Both the position numbers and the translations under genes were made by a program. The notes under the pieces were generated by a model. That model did not search any database. It was not told the DNA's origin and worked only from the letters and a program-made list of their open reading frames with translations. A stretch of 64,000 nucleotides of DNA from the NCBI RefSeq assembly GCF_004346845.1, contig NZ_SMGI01000002.1, positions 806,001-870,000 on the forward strand, given 5' to 3'. The DNA comes from Winogradskyella wandonensis (GTDB lineage: Bacteria; Bacteroidota; Bacteroidia; Flavobacteriales; Flavobacteriaceae). Numbering within the stretch: position 1 is the first letter of the stretch; every line of letters begins with the position of its first letter. Below are positions 36,428 through 45,494 of the stretch, piece after piece.

Positions 36428-37498
36428 TTAGTTTCCTACATAAGAAGCTCTTGGTCCTCCTGGAGCAAATATAGCACGCATTCTATTGCGCTGACCATCT
36501 GTAAACATGTACATGCAAGCATCATTTACGTAATCCATGTAATTCATTGTCATATCTGCCGATTTACAGTTAACAGTAGGATAGCTTGGACAACCATAGT
36601 TTGGTCCATCAGATGAAGGTGTATCTGCCACAAAATCATCTTGACGACATCTGCCATCTCCCCAAATATGACGTAAGTTTAACCAATGTCCCACTTCATG
36701 AGTCATAGTTCTTCCTAAACCAAAAGGACCGCTTGTATTTCCAAAATATGCAGGGTCAACAACTACACCATCTGTAGAAGCGTTTCCTCCTGGAAATTGC
36801 GCATAACCTAAGATTCCACCACCAATAGGGCACACCCACATTGTTAGATGCGTGTCTCTGGTTGCAGGGTCTGATGGATAAGCAGATTTTACAGCATTGT
36901 TAGTTCCCCAAGATGTTCTAGAGTCATCAAATCTAGTAACATTAGCTAGCGTAAAAGAGAACCCAGCATCTGTAGCGTCGTTAGCAAAAGTAGTTCCAGA
37001 AGGTAATTGGTTAACGTTAGTGTTTCTGAAATCTGCATTTAAAGTTGCTATTTGGCTATTTACTTGCTGAGAAGAAACAGAACTAGAATTTGGCGCAACA
37101 ATAATAACATTTACTGGAATATTGATTACTCCCAAATTATCGCTTACAGGTAAAACATCGACATCTCCATCACCAGAACCGCCGCCACCGCCAGGTCCGC
37201 CGCCATTACCACCTTTTGGTCTAGCATTAGCCATAAATTGTCTTGAGTTTAATTCTATATCATACATGCGCTGATAAAGTCCAGGGTTTTCATTGAGTTG
37301 ACGATTAAGTACTTCCATAGACGCACAAGTTTTGCCGTTTGCAACTCTGCTTGTAGAGCCATTATCAGTAGCATCTGTGTAAAGATAAAAATCACTCATG
37401 TCAACTTTTGATTGCTCTTGCTCTAGATTGTTACTGTCATCGTTACAACCAGTAAAAAGAAGAGCCATAGCAGCTAATCCTAAAATTGTTTTTTTCAT
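36428..37498 (-). CDS. Secreted zinc metalloprotease, M43 (cytophagalysin/pappalysin) type
   Basis: 356 residues. A lipoprotein signal (LLFTGCNDD, Cys18) and a linker with a Gly-rich stretch (about 95-110) precede the protease domain. The zinc site is HEVGHWLNLRHIWGDG, and the Met-turn is MTMNYMDY. Paired Cys around CRQDDF and CPSYPTVNC suit an exported enzyme. No type IX C-terminal sorting domain is seen, so anchoring is by lipid. It lies inside the suf region between sufS and sufE, bounded by hairpin terminators, and is probably an independent transcript. Confidence 0.92.
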   Translation of the reverse strand: MKKTILGLAAMALLFTGCNDDSNNLEQEQSKVDMSDFYLYTDATDNGSTSRVANGKTCASMEVLNRQLNENPGLYQRMYDIELNSRQFMANARPKGGNGGGPGGGGGSGDGDVDVLPVSDNLGVINIPVNVIIVAPNSSSVSSQQVNSQIATLNADFRNTNVNQLPSGTTFANDATDAGFSFTLANVTRFDDSRTSWGTNNAVKSAYPSDPATRDTHLTMWVCPIGGGILGYAQFPGGNASTDGVVVDPAYFGNTSGPFGLGRTMTHEVGHWLNLRHIWGDGRCRQDDFVADTPSSDGPNYGCPSYPTVNCKSADMTMNYMDYVNDACMYMFTDGQRNRMRAIFAPGGPRASYVGN

Positions 37499-37604
37499 TT
37501 TTGTTAAGGCTTTTAATTAAAATTTTGACGAATATAAAAGAATTTGTTAAAAATTTCACAAAATCCGAAAAAATTTGCCCACAAATCGATGAAATGCATT
37601 TTAG

Positions 37605-37632
37605 AAATAAAAAAGCACCTCATTTGAGATGC
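37605..37632 (-). terminator. Terminator of sufS
   Basis: On the minus strand GCATCTC/GAGGTGC (one G-U pair) around AAAT, followed by TTTTTTATTT, 29 bases after the stop of sufS. Confidence 0.82.
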
Positions 37633-37660
37633 TTTTAATTATGATAATTAATGAGAAAAA

Positions 37661-38887
37661 TTACGATAACATCAATACCGCTTTTTTTAATCCAGCAATA
37701 AAAGTGTCTATTTCTTCTTTTGTATTGTAAAACATGAATGAAGCACGAACAGTACCCGGAATTTTATAAAAATCCATTATAGGTTGTGCGCAATGATGAC
37801 CAGTACGCACAGCTATTCCCATTTTATCTAGAATTGTTCCGATATCATAAGGGTGAATATTACCGACGTTAAAGGAAATTACAGAAGTTTTGTTTTTTGC
37901 TCCCGAAGCTTCGGGACCGTAAATTTTTAAATCTTCTATTTGAAGCATTTGCGCCGTGGCATATTCTAAAAGCTCATTTTCGTAAGCAGCGATAGCTTCA
38001 AATCCTATGGCATTCATATAATCTAAAGCTGCTCCAAAAGCAATACCGCCGCAAACATTTGGTGTTCCTGCTTCAAACTTATGAGGTAAATCTGCATACG
38101 ATGTTTTTTCGAAAGACACTTCAGAAATCATTTCGCCACCACCTTGATATGGTGGTAATTTTTTTAGCCATTCTTCCTTACCATAAAGCATACCAACACC
38201 TGTTGGGCCACATATTTTGTGAGCAGAACAGACATAGAAATCTACATCTAGGGCTTGCATATCTGGTTTAAGGTGAGGACAAGACTGTGCACCATCAACT
38301 AGAACCGCTGCACCAACAGCATGGGCTTTTTCTATTATGGTTTCAATAGGGTTTATAGTTCCTAAAGCATTAGATATGTGGTTAACAAAGACCAGTTTGG
38401 TGTTTGTATTTAATAGTGTATCGTATTCACTTAAAATCAATTCCCCATTAGTATTCATGGGAATAACTTTAAGCGTTGCGCCTGTGCGTTCGCATAACAT
38501 TTGCCAAGGCACAATATTACTATGGTGTTCTAGTGCCGAAACAATGATTTCATCATCTTTTTTCAATAAAGATGAAAACCCACTAGCAACAAGATTAATT
38601 CCATGCGTAGTCCCAGATGTATAAATTATCTCATAGCTGTGTTTTGCATTAAAATGCTTTTGAATTTTTATACGCGCTTGCTCATAAGCATCAGTAGCTT
38701 CTTGACTCAACGCATGTACACCACGATGAATATTTGCGTTGTAATTACTGTAATAATCAACGATAACATCAATGACCTGTTTTGGTGTTTGTGATGTTGC
38801 CGCGTTATCCAAATATATAAGTGGTTTCCCATTAACCTTACGATTAAGTATCGGAAAATCTTTTCTGATTTTTTGTACGTCTAGCAT
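37661..38887 (-). CDS. sufS: Cysteine desulfurase SufS
   Basis: 408 residues from the Met of MLDVQKIRKDFPIL (38887); a start 7 codons earlier is open but atypical. PLP lysine in CSAHKICGPTGVG, active-site Cys in RTGHHCAQPIM, and the class signature IYLDNAATSQTPKQV are visible. It removes sulfur from cysteine for the SufBCD scaffold. A head-on pair of small plus-strand genes separates it from sufD. Confidence 0.95.
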   Translation of the reverse strand: MLDVQKIRKDFPILNRKVNGKPLIYLDNAATSQTPKQVIDVIVDYYSNYNANIHRGVHALSQEATDAYEQARIKIQKHFNAKHSYEIIYTSGTTHGINLVASGFSSLLKKDDEIIVSALEHHSNIVPWQMLCERTGATLKVIPMNTNGELILSEYDTLLNTNTKLVFVNHISNALGTINPIETIIEKAHAVGAAVLVDGAQSCPHLKPDMQALDVDFYVCSAHKICGPTGVGMLYGKEEWLKKLPPYQGGGEMISEVSFEKTSYADLPHKFEAGTPNVCGGIAFGAALDYMNAIGFEAIAAYENELLEYATAQMLQIEDLKIYGPEASGAKNKTSVISFNVGNIHPYDIGTILDKMGIAVRTGHHCAQPIMDFYKIPGTVRASFMFYNTKEEIDTFIAGLKKAVLMLS

Positions 38888-39003
38888 AGTTTTCAATTCC
38901 ATATGCAAAGGTACGAAGCATTGCGGTTATTGTAAAACTTATAACAAGGCTTTAAGACTAAGTTCATTACATCGTTAATATCTTTGTGGCTTTAACTTCA
39001 AAT

Positions 39004-39078
39004 ATGAATTTAAGTAAATCACCCAAACCTTGGGTTAATATTTCTTTTGTTGAAAACGAAGCGACTAAGAAAAGGTAA
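39004..39078 (+). CDS. Possible 24-residue peptide coupled to the zinc-ribbon gene
   Basis: An ATG at 39004 opens a 24-codon frame (MNLSKSPKPWVNISFVENEA...) whose TAA shares its last base with the ATG of the next gene (TAATG). The overlap is the same as at true gene junctions in this window, so it may be a real small protein or a leader peptide that controls the next gene. No homology can be judged by eye. Confidence 0.45.
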   Translation: MNLSKSPKPWVNISFVENEATKKR

Positions 39079-39374
39079 TGGCAAAAATTATAAAATGTAG
39101 TAAATGTGGCACTTACAATAAAAATAAAGATTATTGCGACAATTGCGGTGCTCTAATTTCCTATAAGAAAAAGCGAGAACAACGTATTGAGGAAGAAAAA
39201 ACAATAAGATTTGAAAAGGCAAAGAAAAAACCGCCAAATTTCATCGAAAAATTACGCGCTCATCAAAATTTAGCTTATCGTATTCTGGGGTGGATTTTAT
39301 ATTCTGGTTTCGCGGTGGTGAGTGCAATCGGAGCTTTTATAGCATGGTTAGTTTTTGCAATTGCAGCTGGATAA
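39078..39374 (+). CDS. Small zinc-ribbon membrane protein
   Basis: 98 residues. An N-terminal zinc ribbon has two CxxC pairs (IKCSKCGTYNKNKDYCDNCG), a Lys/Glu-rich middle follows, and a hydrophobic helix ends the protein (ILYSGFAVVSAIGAFIAWLVFAIAAG). The ribbon should face the cytoplasm. It is probably co-transcribed with the downstream membrane protein, whose ATG follows its stop by one base. Function unknown. Confidence 0.8.
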   Translation: MAKIIKCSKCGTYNKNKDYCDNCGALISYKKKREQRIEEEKTIRFEKAKKKPPNFIEKLRAHQNLAYRILGWILYSGFAVVSAIGAFIAWLVFAIAAG

Positions 39375-39375
39375 T

Positions 39376-39747
39376 ATGAATAGAACACTAAGTATCTATA
39401 TTACAGTTTCATCCGTAATAGGGACTTCAATTTATATTGCCCAAAAATGTAGTATTTCGCTCCCGATATTCGTCAATAATTATATCAACGATTTTATAAT
39501 TGTCCCTATCTGCTTAACCGCAAGTCTTTATATTTTAAGACATACGAAGAGCGATAAAAACTACGTTATACCGCTCTATCTTATTTTGTACTTATGCGCT
39601 TTTTATAGTATTCTTTTTGAAGTAATACTACCAAGATTTTATGCCAGATACACTGCAGACTTAATCGATGTTGTTCTTTATTTTTTAAGTGGTTTTTTGT
39701 TCTATTGGCTACAACAACCTAAAATTACAAATCGAACCCAATATTAA
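39376..39747 (+). CDS. Small integral membrane protein
   Basis: 123 residues from the ATG at 39376, with four likely membrane segments (about 5-22, 32-55, 63-85, 100-118) and few charged residues. It lies directly after the zinc-ribbon protein gene. Its last 23 bases overlap the 3' end of the converging sufD gene. I do not recognise the family. Confidence 0.72.
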   Translation: MNRTLSIYITVSSVIGTSIYIAQKCSISLPIFVNNYINDFIIVPICLTASLYILRHTKSDKNYVIPLYLILYLCAFYSILFEVILPRFYARYTADLIDVVLYFLSGFLFYWLQQPKITNRTQY

Positions 39748-41038
39748 CACCTAGTTTTTGAGCAATTAGCTTCGTAATTCTACTCTTAATTTCTGGGATG
39801 GTTACTGAATCTAAAACGTTATTACTGAAGGCGTACATCAGTAATCCACGTGCTTCTTTTTCAGGAATACCTCTTGAGCGTAAGTAAAACATGGCACTTT
39901 CGTCGAGCTGACCAATTGTACAACCGTGAGAACACTTAACATCATCTGCAAAAATTTCAAGCTGAGGTTTCGTGTTTATAGTCGCTTTATCACTGACTAA
40001 AATGTTGTTATTAGCCTGAAATGCGTTTGTTTTTTGTGCTTCTTTCTCAACTACGACTTTACCATTAAACACGCCTGTAGAATTCGCATCAAAAATACCC
40101 TTGTAATCTTGATGAGATTCACAATTTGGCTCTATATGATGTACTAGTGTATTATGGTCAACATGCTGTTTATCGCCAATGATGGTAATGCCTTTCATGG
40201 TGGAGTCGATACGCTCGCCGTTCTGGTAAAAATTAAGGTTGTTACGCGTTAATTTTCCACCAAAAGAAAAAGTGTGCACTTTGGCAATACTCTCTTGCTT
40301 TTGGTTAATAAATGTATTGTCTATTAACGATGCGGACTGTTTGTCATTCTGAATTTTATAGTAATCGACAATAGCACGCTTATTTGCAAAAATCTCTGTA
40401 ACAGAGTTGGTTAACGTTGGATTGTCAGTTAAACTCTGGTGACGTTCTATAATTTGCACATGCGAATTTTCTCCTACAACAATTAGGTTTCTTGGTTGAA
40501 GCATTAAAGCCGCTTCATTACCTGTTGAAAAATGAATGATTTGTATCGGTTTTTCAACAACTTTATTCTTAGGAATATGAATGTAAGCACCTTCTGCTGA
40601 GAATGCCGTATTTAAAGAGGATAAGCCGTCTTTTGTTGCTATTTTATTGAAGTAATTATCAATTACAAGTTTATATTTAGGCTTGTTTAATGCGGCAGAC
40701 ATTAAGCAAACATCGATACCATCATGAGTTGTTGCAGATAGGTGAGACGAATACTTTCCATCTATAAATATGATTTTATAAGAGTCGATATCATGGATAA
40801 AGTATTGCTTTACATCTTTATAATCTAAAGCACCTGTTTCTTTAGGAAATACGCTAAAATCATTTTTCAAAACCGAATTCAGTGAGGTGTATTTCCACGC
40901 CTCTTGTTTTTTAGTAGGAAAACCTACAGCTTCAAAATTCTTTATAGCGTCAACTCGTATATCATGAACAGATGAATCTACGTTAACCGTATTTTCAAAA
41001 GCCATAAACGATGATACTAATTTTTCTTTTAAATCCAT
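39725..41038 (-). CDS. sufD: Fe-S assembly scaffold protein SufD
   Basis: 437 residues from the ATG at 41038 (MDLKEKLVSSF). The frame stays open upstream only because it reads through the REP-like palindromes of copy C. The right-handed beta-helix core with repeated strands ends in the family segment CSHGCTIGQLDESAMFYLRSRGI, followed by ARGLLMYAFSNNVLD. It acts with SufB and SufC. It lies 99 bases after sufC. Confidence 0.95.
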   Translation of the reverse strand: MDLKEKLVSSFMAFENTVNVDSSVHDIRVDAIKNFEAVGFPTKKQEAWKYTSLNSVLKNDFSVFPKETGALDYKDVKQYFIHDIDSYKIIFIDGKYSSHLSATTHDGIDVCLMSAALNKPKYKLVIDNYFNKIATKDGLSSLNTAFSAEGAYIHIPKNKVVEKPIQIIHFSTGNEAALMLQPRNLIVVGENSHVQIIERHQSLTDNPTLTNSVTEIFANKRAIVDYYKIQNDKQSASLIDNTFINQKQESIAKVHTFSFGGKLTRNNLNFYQNGERIDSTMKGITIIGDKQHVDHNTLVHHIEPNCESHQDYKGIFDANSTGVFNGKVVVEKEAQKTNAFQANNNILVSDKATINTKPQLEIFADDVKCSHGCTIGQLDESAMFYLRSRGIPEKEARGLLMYAFSNNVLDSVTIPEIKSRITKLIAQKLGVNIGFDL

Positions 41039-41051
41039 TTTTATGTTTCTG

Positions 41052-41117
41052 GGCACTGAGGTACTCGAAGTGCCATTAAACTTTAGTTTCAAGGTCATTT
41101 CGAGAGCCTCAATGACC
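41052..41117. repeat. Paired REP-like palindromes, copy C (sufC / sufD gap)
   Basis: Left unit 41052-41074: GGCACT-GAG-gta-CTC-GA-AGTGCC. Right unit 41093-41117: GGTCATT-tc-GAG-agc-CTC-AATGACC. They are head to head, 13 bases upstream of the sufD start and 20 bases after the sufC stop. In the mRNA both could fold as bulged hairpins within the operon. Confidence 0.9.
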
Positions 41118-41137
41118 AATCTAACGACGATAACGTC

Positions 41138-41890
41138 TTATGCGCCAATTTCTTCTTTAATCCAATCGTAACCTTTAGCTTCTAATTCGTGAGCTAATTC
41201 TTTAGTTCCTGACTTTACAATACGCCCATTGTATAAAACATGCACATAATCTGGCACGATGTAATCTAACAAACGCTGATAGTGCGTAATTACAATTGTA
41301 GCATTGTCTTTAGATTTTAATTTGTTTACTCCATTTGCTACGATACGTAACGCATCAATATCCAAACCAGAATCTGTTTCGTCTAGGATAGCTAATTTTG
41401 GTTCTAGCATGGCCATCTGAAAAATCTCATTACGCTTTTTCTCACCACCAGAAAAGCCTTCGTTTAAAGAACGTGATAAAAACTTACGGTCAATCTCTAA
41501 AAGTTCAGACTTTTCTCGGATTAATTTCAACATCTCGTTAGCAGGCATATCCTCTAAGCCTTTTGCTTTACGAGTTTCGTTTATGGCCGTTTTCATAAAG
41601 TTTGTTACGGTCACTCCTGGTATCTCTACAGGATACTGAAATGATAAAAACACGCCCTTATGAGCACGTTCCTCGGCACTTAACTCTTCTATGTCTTCAC
41701 CATTCAAAATTATTTCGCCTTCTTCTACTTCGTATTCTTCCTTTCCTGCAATTACAGAAGCAAGTGTGCTTTTTCCCGACCCATTAGGCCCCATGATTGC
41801 ATGAACTTCACCTGGCTTTACTTCAAGGTTGATACCCTTAAGAATAGCTTTATCTTCTACACTGGCGTGTAAGTTATTTATCTTTAACAT
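41138..41890 (-). CDS. sufC: SufC ATPase
   Basis: 250 residues of ABC ATPase: Walker [10 protein letters not shown], signature [15 protein letters not shown], Walker [13 protein letters not shown] and the switch His in [12 protein letters not shown]. It powers cluster assembly on SufBD. Two envelope genes separate it from sufB upstream, which is unusual because sufB and sufC are adjacent in most suf operons. Confidence 0.97.
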   Translation of the reverse strand: MLKINNLHASVEDKAILKGINLEVKPGEVHAIMGPNGSGKSTLASVIAGKEEYEVEEGEIILNGEDIEELSAEERAHKGVFLSFQYPVEIPGVTVTNFMKTAINETRKAKGLEDMPANEMLKLIREKSELLEIDRKFLSRSLNEGFSGGEKKRNEIFQMAMLEPKLAILDETDSGLDIDALRIVANGVNKLKSKDNATIVITHYQRLLDYIVPDYVHVLYNGRIVKSGTKELAHELEAKGYDWIKEEIGA

Positions 41891-41894
41891 GGCA

Positions 41895-42311
41895 TTAGTT
41901 TTCTATTTTTATAACGTCGTTTTGCTCTGGATTAGGTGCTTCGACCTTAATCGTTTCTTTAATTTCTAGTCTAAATGGCCAACCTTCTTCACCTTCAGGT
42001 TTGGCAAAGCGTTTTGCTCTTACGGTTACAGGCACCATATCGGTTGACTCTTTTTTGTAAGCTTTCACTTTTTCATTTAAAGCTTTCATATTGTCGTCTA
42101 TAACAACACCGTAAATGCTATTTGCAGTCTGAATAACAGCTGCATTTTGACTTTCGTCATAGATAAAATCGCCTTTAAGCGTAATTAAACCATCATTTTG
42201 GTCGTATGATTTTGATGCGGCTTGTTCTTCTTCTACGGAATTAGTTTTAGTGTCATTTTTGCATGAAACAAAAAGACTTATACAAAATATTAAGGCAAAT
42301 ACTTTTTTCAT
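41895..42311 (-). CDS. Hypothetical lipoprotein inside the suf operon
   Basis: 138 residues with a lipoprotein signal (LFVSCKND, Cys17) and a small beta-rich domain ([20 protein letters not shown]...[17 protein letters not shown]) that could be an OB-like barrel. One base separates it from the lactonase-like gene before it and 4 bases from sufC after it, so it is a true operon member. Function unknown. Confidence 0.75.
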   Translation of the reverse strand: MKKVFALIFCISLFVSCKNDTKTNSVEEEQAASKSYDQNDGLITLKGDFIYDESQNAAVIQTANSIYGVVIDDNMKALNEKVKAYKKESTDMVPVTVRAKRFAKPEGEEGWPFRLEIKETIKVEAPNPEQNDVIKIEN

Positions 42312-42312
42312 A

Positions 42313-43218
42313 TTAGTCTAAGTACTTTGGGTATTTTGGTAATCTATTAAAGTCGTCCTGGCTATGCTGAATGTATACATCGGCATTGTTTTCTTTAGCA
42401 AACTTTTCGAAAGCGTCCATGCTTTTTAAAGTCATATCTACATCGTAGTTAAAGATTGGAACACCTTTGTTGTCTCTATTTTCTTGAAAATGATATAAAT
42501 CACCTGTAAGAAGAATATTTCCTGCGTTTTCTAACTTTAAAAATAACACTTGATGTCCTGGTGTATGTCCTGGCATGGATTTAATGATTACTGTACCATC
42601 TCCAAAGACATCAAAATCACCTTTAATTTTTTCCACTTTTGTTAAATCAGCAATAGCTTTGTAATTATCCCCTGCCTTCTGCTCTTCGCTTGTGATAAAG
42701 TTGTATTCTGTTTCTTGAACCAACCATATAGCATTCTTAAATTTTGAAGCGGAACCTGTATGGTCAAAATGCGTATGAGATACGGCTATAAAATCGAAAT
42801 CTCTTGGCGTTAATTTTAATTGCGCTAGTTGAGAAACTACAGAATCTTTTCGAGATACCGTAAATGCGCCATCTGGTGTTGTAAAGGGTTCTTGCCCTAC
42901 TAAACCTTCGCCAAGACCCGCATCCCACAATAATCTACCTTTTTGGTGCTCTATGATATAAAAAGCATCTGCAAAGGTTTTAGTTTGCCCAATGTACGTG
43001 GTATCCTGAGAAAATAGCTCAAGCATATTTACTTTTACTGTTCCGCCATCTAAGGCGTATAACTTTACTTTTGATTTAGTGTCAGCTTCTGTTTCAATTT
43101 CATTTTTAGCTTCAGCTTCTTCCTTGGCTTGGTTATAGCCATCTTTATACCCTTCTTTAAAGTCTTTGCAGGATGTAAATAATAAAGCAAGCGATAGTAT
43201 AGTTAATACTCTTTTCAT
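42313..43218 (-). CDS. Metallo-beta-lactamase-fold lipoprotein, AHL-lactonase-like
   Basis: 301 residues with a lipoprotein signal (LLFTSCKDF, Cys17), a charged linker, then the lactonase fold: LLWDAGLGE, the di-metal motif SHTHFDHTGSA, MPGHTPGHQVLF, LLTGDLYHF and a late His in YIQHSQDD. This is the pattern of the AiiA-type lactonase family, though the substrate is not shown and other periplasmic esters are possible. It is placed between sufB and the small lipoprotein, 12 bases after sufB. Confidence 0.88.
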   Translation of the reverse strand: MKRVLTILSLALLFTSCKDFKEGYKDGYNQAKEEAEAKNEIETEADTKSKVKLYALDGGTVKVNMLELFSQDTTYIGQTKTFADAFYIIEHQKGRLLWDAGLGEGLVGQEPFTTPDGAFTVSRKDSVVSQLAQLKLTPRDFDFIAVSHTHFDHTGSASKFKNAIWLVQETEYNFITSEEQKAGDNYKAIADLTKVEKIKGDFDVFGDGTVIIKSMPGHTPGHQVLFLKLENAGNILLTGDLYHFQENRDNKGVPIFNYDVDMTLKSMDAFEKFAKENNADVYIQHSQDDFNRLPKYPKYLD

Positions 43219-43230
43219 GGTTGATTGTTT

Positions 43231-44679
43231 TTATCCAACAGAGCCTTCTAGAGAAATTTCTAGAAGTTTTTGAGCTTCTACAGCAAATTCCATTGGTAAT
43301 TTATTTAAGACGTCTTTACTAAATCCGTTAACGATTAGTGCTATGGCTTTTTCGGTATCGATACCACGTTGATTACAGTAGAAAATTTGGTCTTCACCAA
43401 TTTTACTGGTCGTAGCTTCGTGCTCTATCTGGGCAGATTTATTTTTTGCTTCGATGTACGGAAACGTATGTGCACCACACTCGTTGCCCATTAAAAGGCT
43501 ATCGCATTGCGAAAAGTTACGTGCATTCTCGGCACGCGAATTTATTTGTACTAAACCTCGATAAGAATTCTGAGATTTACCAGCAGAAATACCTTTAGAA
43601 ATGATGGTTGACTTGGTATTTTTTCCAAGGTGAATCATCTTTGTTCCGGTATCTGCCTGCTGATAGTTGTTGGTTACGGCAATAGAGTAAAACTCACCGA
43701 TGGAGTTGTCACCTTTAAGTACGCATGACGGGTATTTCCAGGTGACTGCACTACCAGTTTCTACTTGTGTCCAAGAAATTTTTGCATTCTTTTCGCAAAG
43801 GCCACGCTTGGTAACAAAATTGTAAACACCACCTTTACCATCTGCAGTTCCTGGGAACCAGTTTTGTACGGTACTGTATTTAATCTCAGCATTATCAAGC
43901 GCAATTAGTTCTACAACTGCAGCATGTAGTTGATTTTCGTCGCGGCTAGGTGCAGTGCATCCTTCTAAATAAGAGACATAACTGCCTTCATCGGCAATGA
44001 CTAATGTGCGTTCAAATTGACCTGTTCCAGCTTGATTAATACGGAAGTAGGTTGACAATTCCATTGGGCAACGAACGCCTTTAGGAATGTAACAGAAACT
44101 ACCGTCGCTAAACACTGCGGAGTTTAAGGCTGCGTAAAAATTGTCTTTTTGAGGCACAACGGTACCAATATATTTTTTAACAAGTTCAGGATGCTCTTTA
44201 ATTGCTTCAGAAATACTCATAAAAATGATGCCTTTCTCGGCTAAAGTCTCTTTAAATGTTGTGGCAACAGATACAGAATCCACAACAACATCCATAGCTA
44301 CTCCTGCGAGTTTTTTCTGCTCATCTAGGGAAATTCCTAGTTTTTCGAAAGTGGCTAATAATTCTGGGTCAACCTCATCGATACTATCGTACTTAGGTTT
44401 GCTGTTTGGTGCAGAATAATATGATATGGCCTGAAAATCTGGTTTTTCATAATTTACATTCGCCCATTCTGGTTCAGTCATTTCTTTCCAAAATTTAAAG
44501 GCTTCTAAACGCCATTCTGTCATCCATTCTGGCTCTTCTTTTTTCTTGGAAATGGCTCTAACAATATCTTCATTTAGTCCAACAGGAAACGTATCAGACT
44601 CAATATCTGTGTAAAAACCATATTCGTATTCTTTGGTTTTAAGTTCTTCCCTTAAATCGTCTTCGGTATATTTTGACAT
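43231..44679 (-). CDS. sufB: Fe-S cluster scaffold SufB
   Basis: 482 residues. Visible are the opening segment [27 protein letters not shown], the conserved [21 protein letters not shown] as [18 protein letters not shown], and near the C-terminus [22 protein letters not shown]. The protein is the scaffold on which SufS-derived sulfur and iron form clusters, with SufC and SufD. It lies 12 bases after the sufA-like gene. Confidence 0.97.
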   Translation of the reverse strand: MSKYTEDDLREELKTKEYEYGFYTDIESDTFPVGLNEDIVRAISKKKEEPEWMTEWRLEAFKFWKEMTEPEWANVNYEKPDFQAISYYSAPNSKPKYDSIDEVDPELLATFEKLGISLDEQKKLAGVAMDVVVDSVSVATTFKETLAEKGIIFMSISEAIKEHPELVKKYIGTVVPQKDNFYAALNSAVFSDGSFCYIPKGVRCPMELSTYFRINQAGTGQFERTLVIADEGSYVSYLEGCTAPSRDENQLHAAVVELIALDNAEIKYSTVQNWFPGTADGKGGVYNFVTKRGLCEKNAKISWTQVETGSAVTWKYPSCVLKGDNSIGEFYSIAVTNNYQQADTGTKMIHLGKNTKSTIISKGISAGKSQNSYRGLVQINSRAENARNFSQCDSLLMGNECGAHTFPYIEAKNKSAQIEHEATTSKIGEDQIFYCNQRGIDTEKAIALIVNGFSKDVLNKLPMEFAVEAQKLLEISLEGSVG

Positions 44680-44691
44680 CTTTCTTTGTCT

Positions 44692-45021
44692 TTAAAGTGA
44701 AAATGATTCGCCACAACCACAAGTTCTATTGGCATTAGGATTGTTAAACACAAAACCAGTACCGTTTAGACCACCAGAATATTCTAGTGTGGTACCGATA
44801 AGGTATAGGAAGCTTTTTTTATCGACAATAATTTTTACGCCATTATCCTCAAATACTTTGTCACCTTCTTGTTGTGTTTTGTCGAATTTTAAATCGTAAG
44901 ATAAACCAGAGCAACCGCCGCTTTTTACGCCTACTCTTATGTAATCTGTAGCTGCATTAAAGCCATCTTCTTGCATAAGTTGAATGACTTTTTGCTTTGC
45001 TGTCTCAGAAACCTTTATCAT
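44692..45021 (-). CDS. sufA: A-type Fe-S carrier (SufA/IscA/ErpA family)
   Basis: 109 residues with the three cluster-binding Cys of A-type carriers: one in VGVKSGGCSGLSYDL and two in ANRTCGCGESFSL. It transfers clusters to client proteins. It is the first gene of the suf operon and has a canonical promoter. The gene symbol is by context. Confidence 0.92.
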   Translation of the reverse strand: MIKVSETAKQKVIQLMQEDGFNAATDYIRVGVKSGGCSGLSYDLKFDKTQQEGDKVFEDNGVKIIVDKKSFLYLIGTTLEYSGGLNGTGFVFNNPNANRTCGCGESFSL

Positions 45022-45051
45022 ATCTTATATAGATTTTTTCTAAATAGAGTG

Positions 45052-45081
45052 CAAAGATACGATATAGCAAGCTTCTTACAA
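45052..45081 (-). promoter_or_regulatory. Canonical promoter of the suf operon
   Basis: Minus strand: TTG, 19 bases, TATCTTTG, ending 30 bases before the sufA-like ATG. It fits the Bacteroidota -33/-7 consensus. Confidence 0.75.
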
Positions 45082-45111
45082 CATTTACTAACATTATATT
45101 AAGATATGATT

Positions 45112-45130
45112 TAATAGGTTAAGCCTATTA
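45112..45130. promoter_or_regulatory. Palindrome upstream of the suf promoter, possible operator
   Basis: TAATAGG-N5-CCTATTA, seven-base arms, centred about 40 bases before the -33 element. No T run follows on either strand, so it does not look like a terminator. A transcription-factor site is likely by position; the protein is unknown. Confidence 0.5.
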
Positions 45131-45167
45131 CGATATTAATTTGGTAATGTGAAAAAAAGTTATTTGT

Positions 45168-45386
45168 TTAAACTAATTTTCGCTTTAATAGAAAAAATTT
45201 TCGGAGAGTAGTTTCGAAGTTTTTGTCTTTGGCAGCACTAGTGTCAATGTCGCCATTAGAATCTATTAACATTTGTGTGCCGCAATTCTTGCAAATTACT
45301 TCGTCTGTTAATTTGTTTAAATGGTCTTTTTTATAAAAGTTGTGTCCAAGCAAAAGACAGGTCATGTTATCCGTTGTCGATTTCAT
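45168..45386 (-). CDS. Small CxxC protein with LxGHN motif
   Basis: 72 residues: MTCLLLGHNFYKK at the start, then VICKNCGTQM and a basic tail. Cys near 9, His and the CxxC may form one zinc site. A related protein is encoded at 51629-51892 (CDLFGHNYK, CACCKREL). Such proteins resemble short zinc-ribbon families with LFGH motifs, but no function can be given. It is upstream of the suf operon with a gap that carries the suf promoter. Confidence 0.7.
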   Translation of the reverse strand: MKSTTDNMTCLLLGHNFYKKDHLNKLTDEVICKNCGTQMLIDSNGDIDTSAAKDKNFETTLRKFFLLKRKLV

Positions 45387-45494
45387 GTGTTAAGATTTGG
45401 GGGACTACCAATATAAATAAATTACCATCTAAAACAAGTTGAAATACATATTTTTTCGATGAAATACATCATTTATTGAGTTATGTCAATAAAA

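Noticed and set aside
41039-41119. N-terminal extension of SufD (start at 41119)
   Set aside because: The extra residues are encoded by the REP-like palindromes of copy C and the family starts at MDLKEKL; the ATG at 41038 was chosen.
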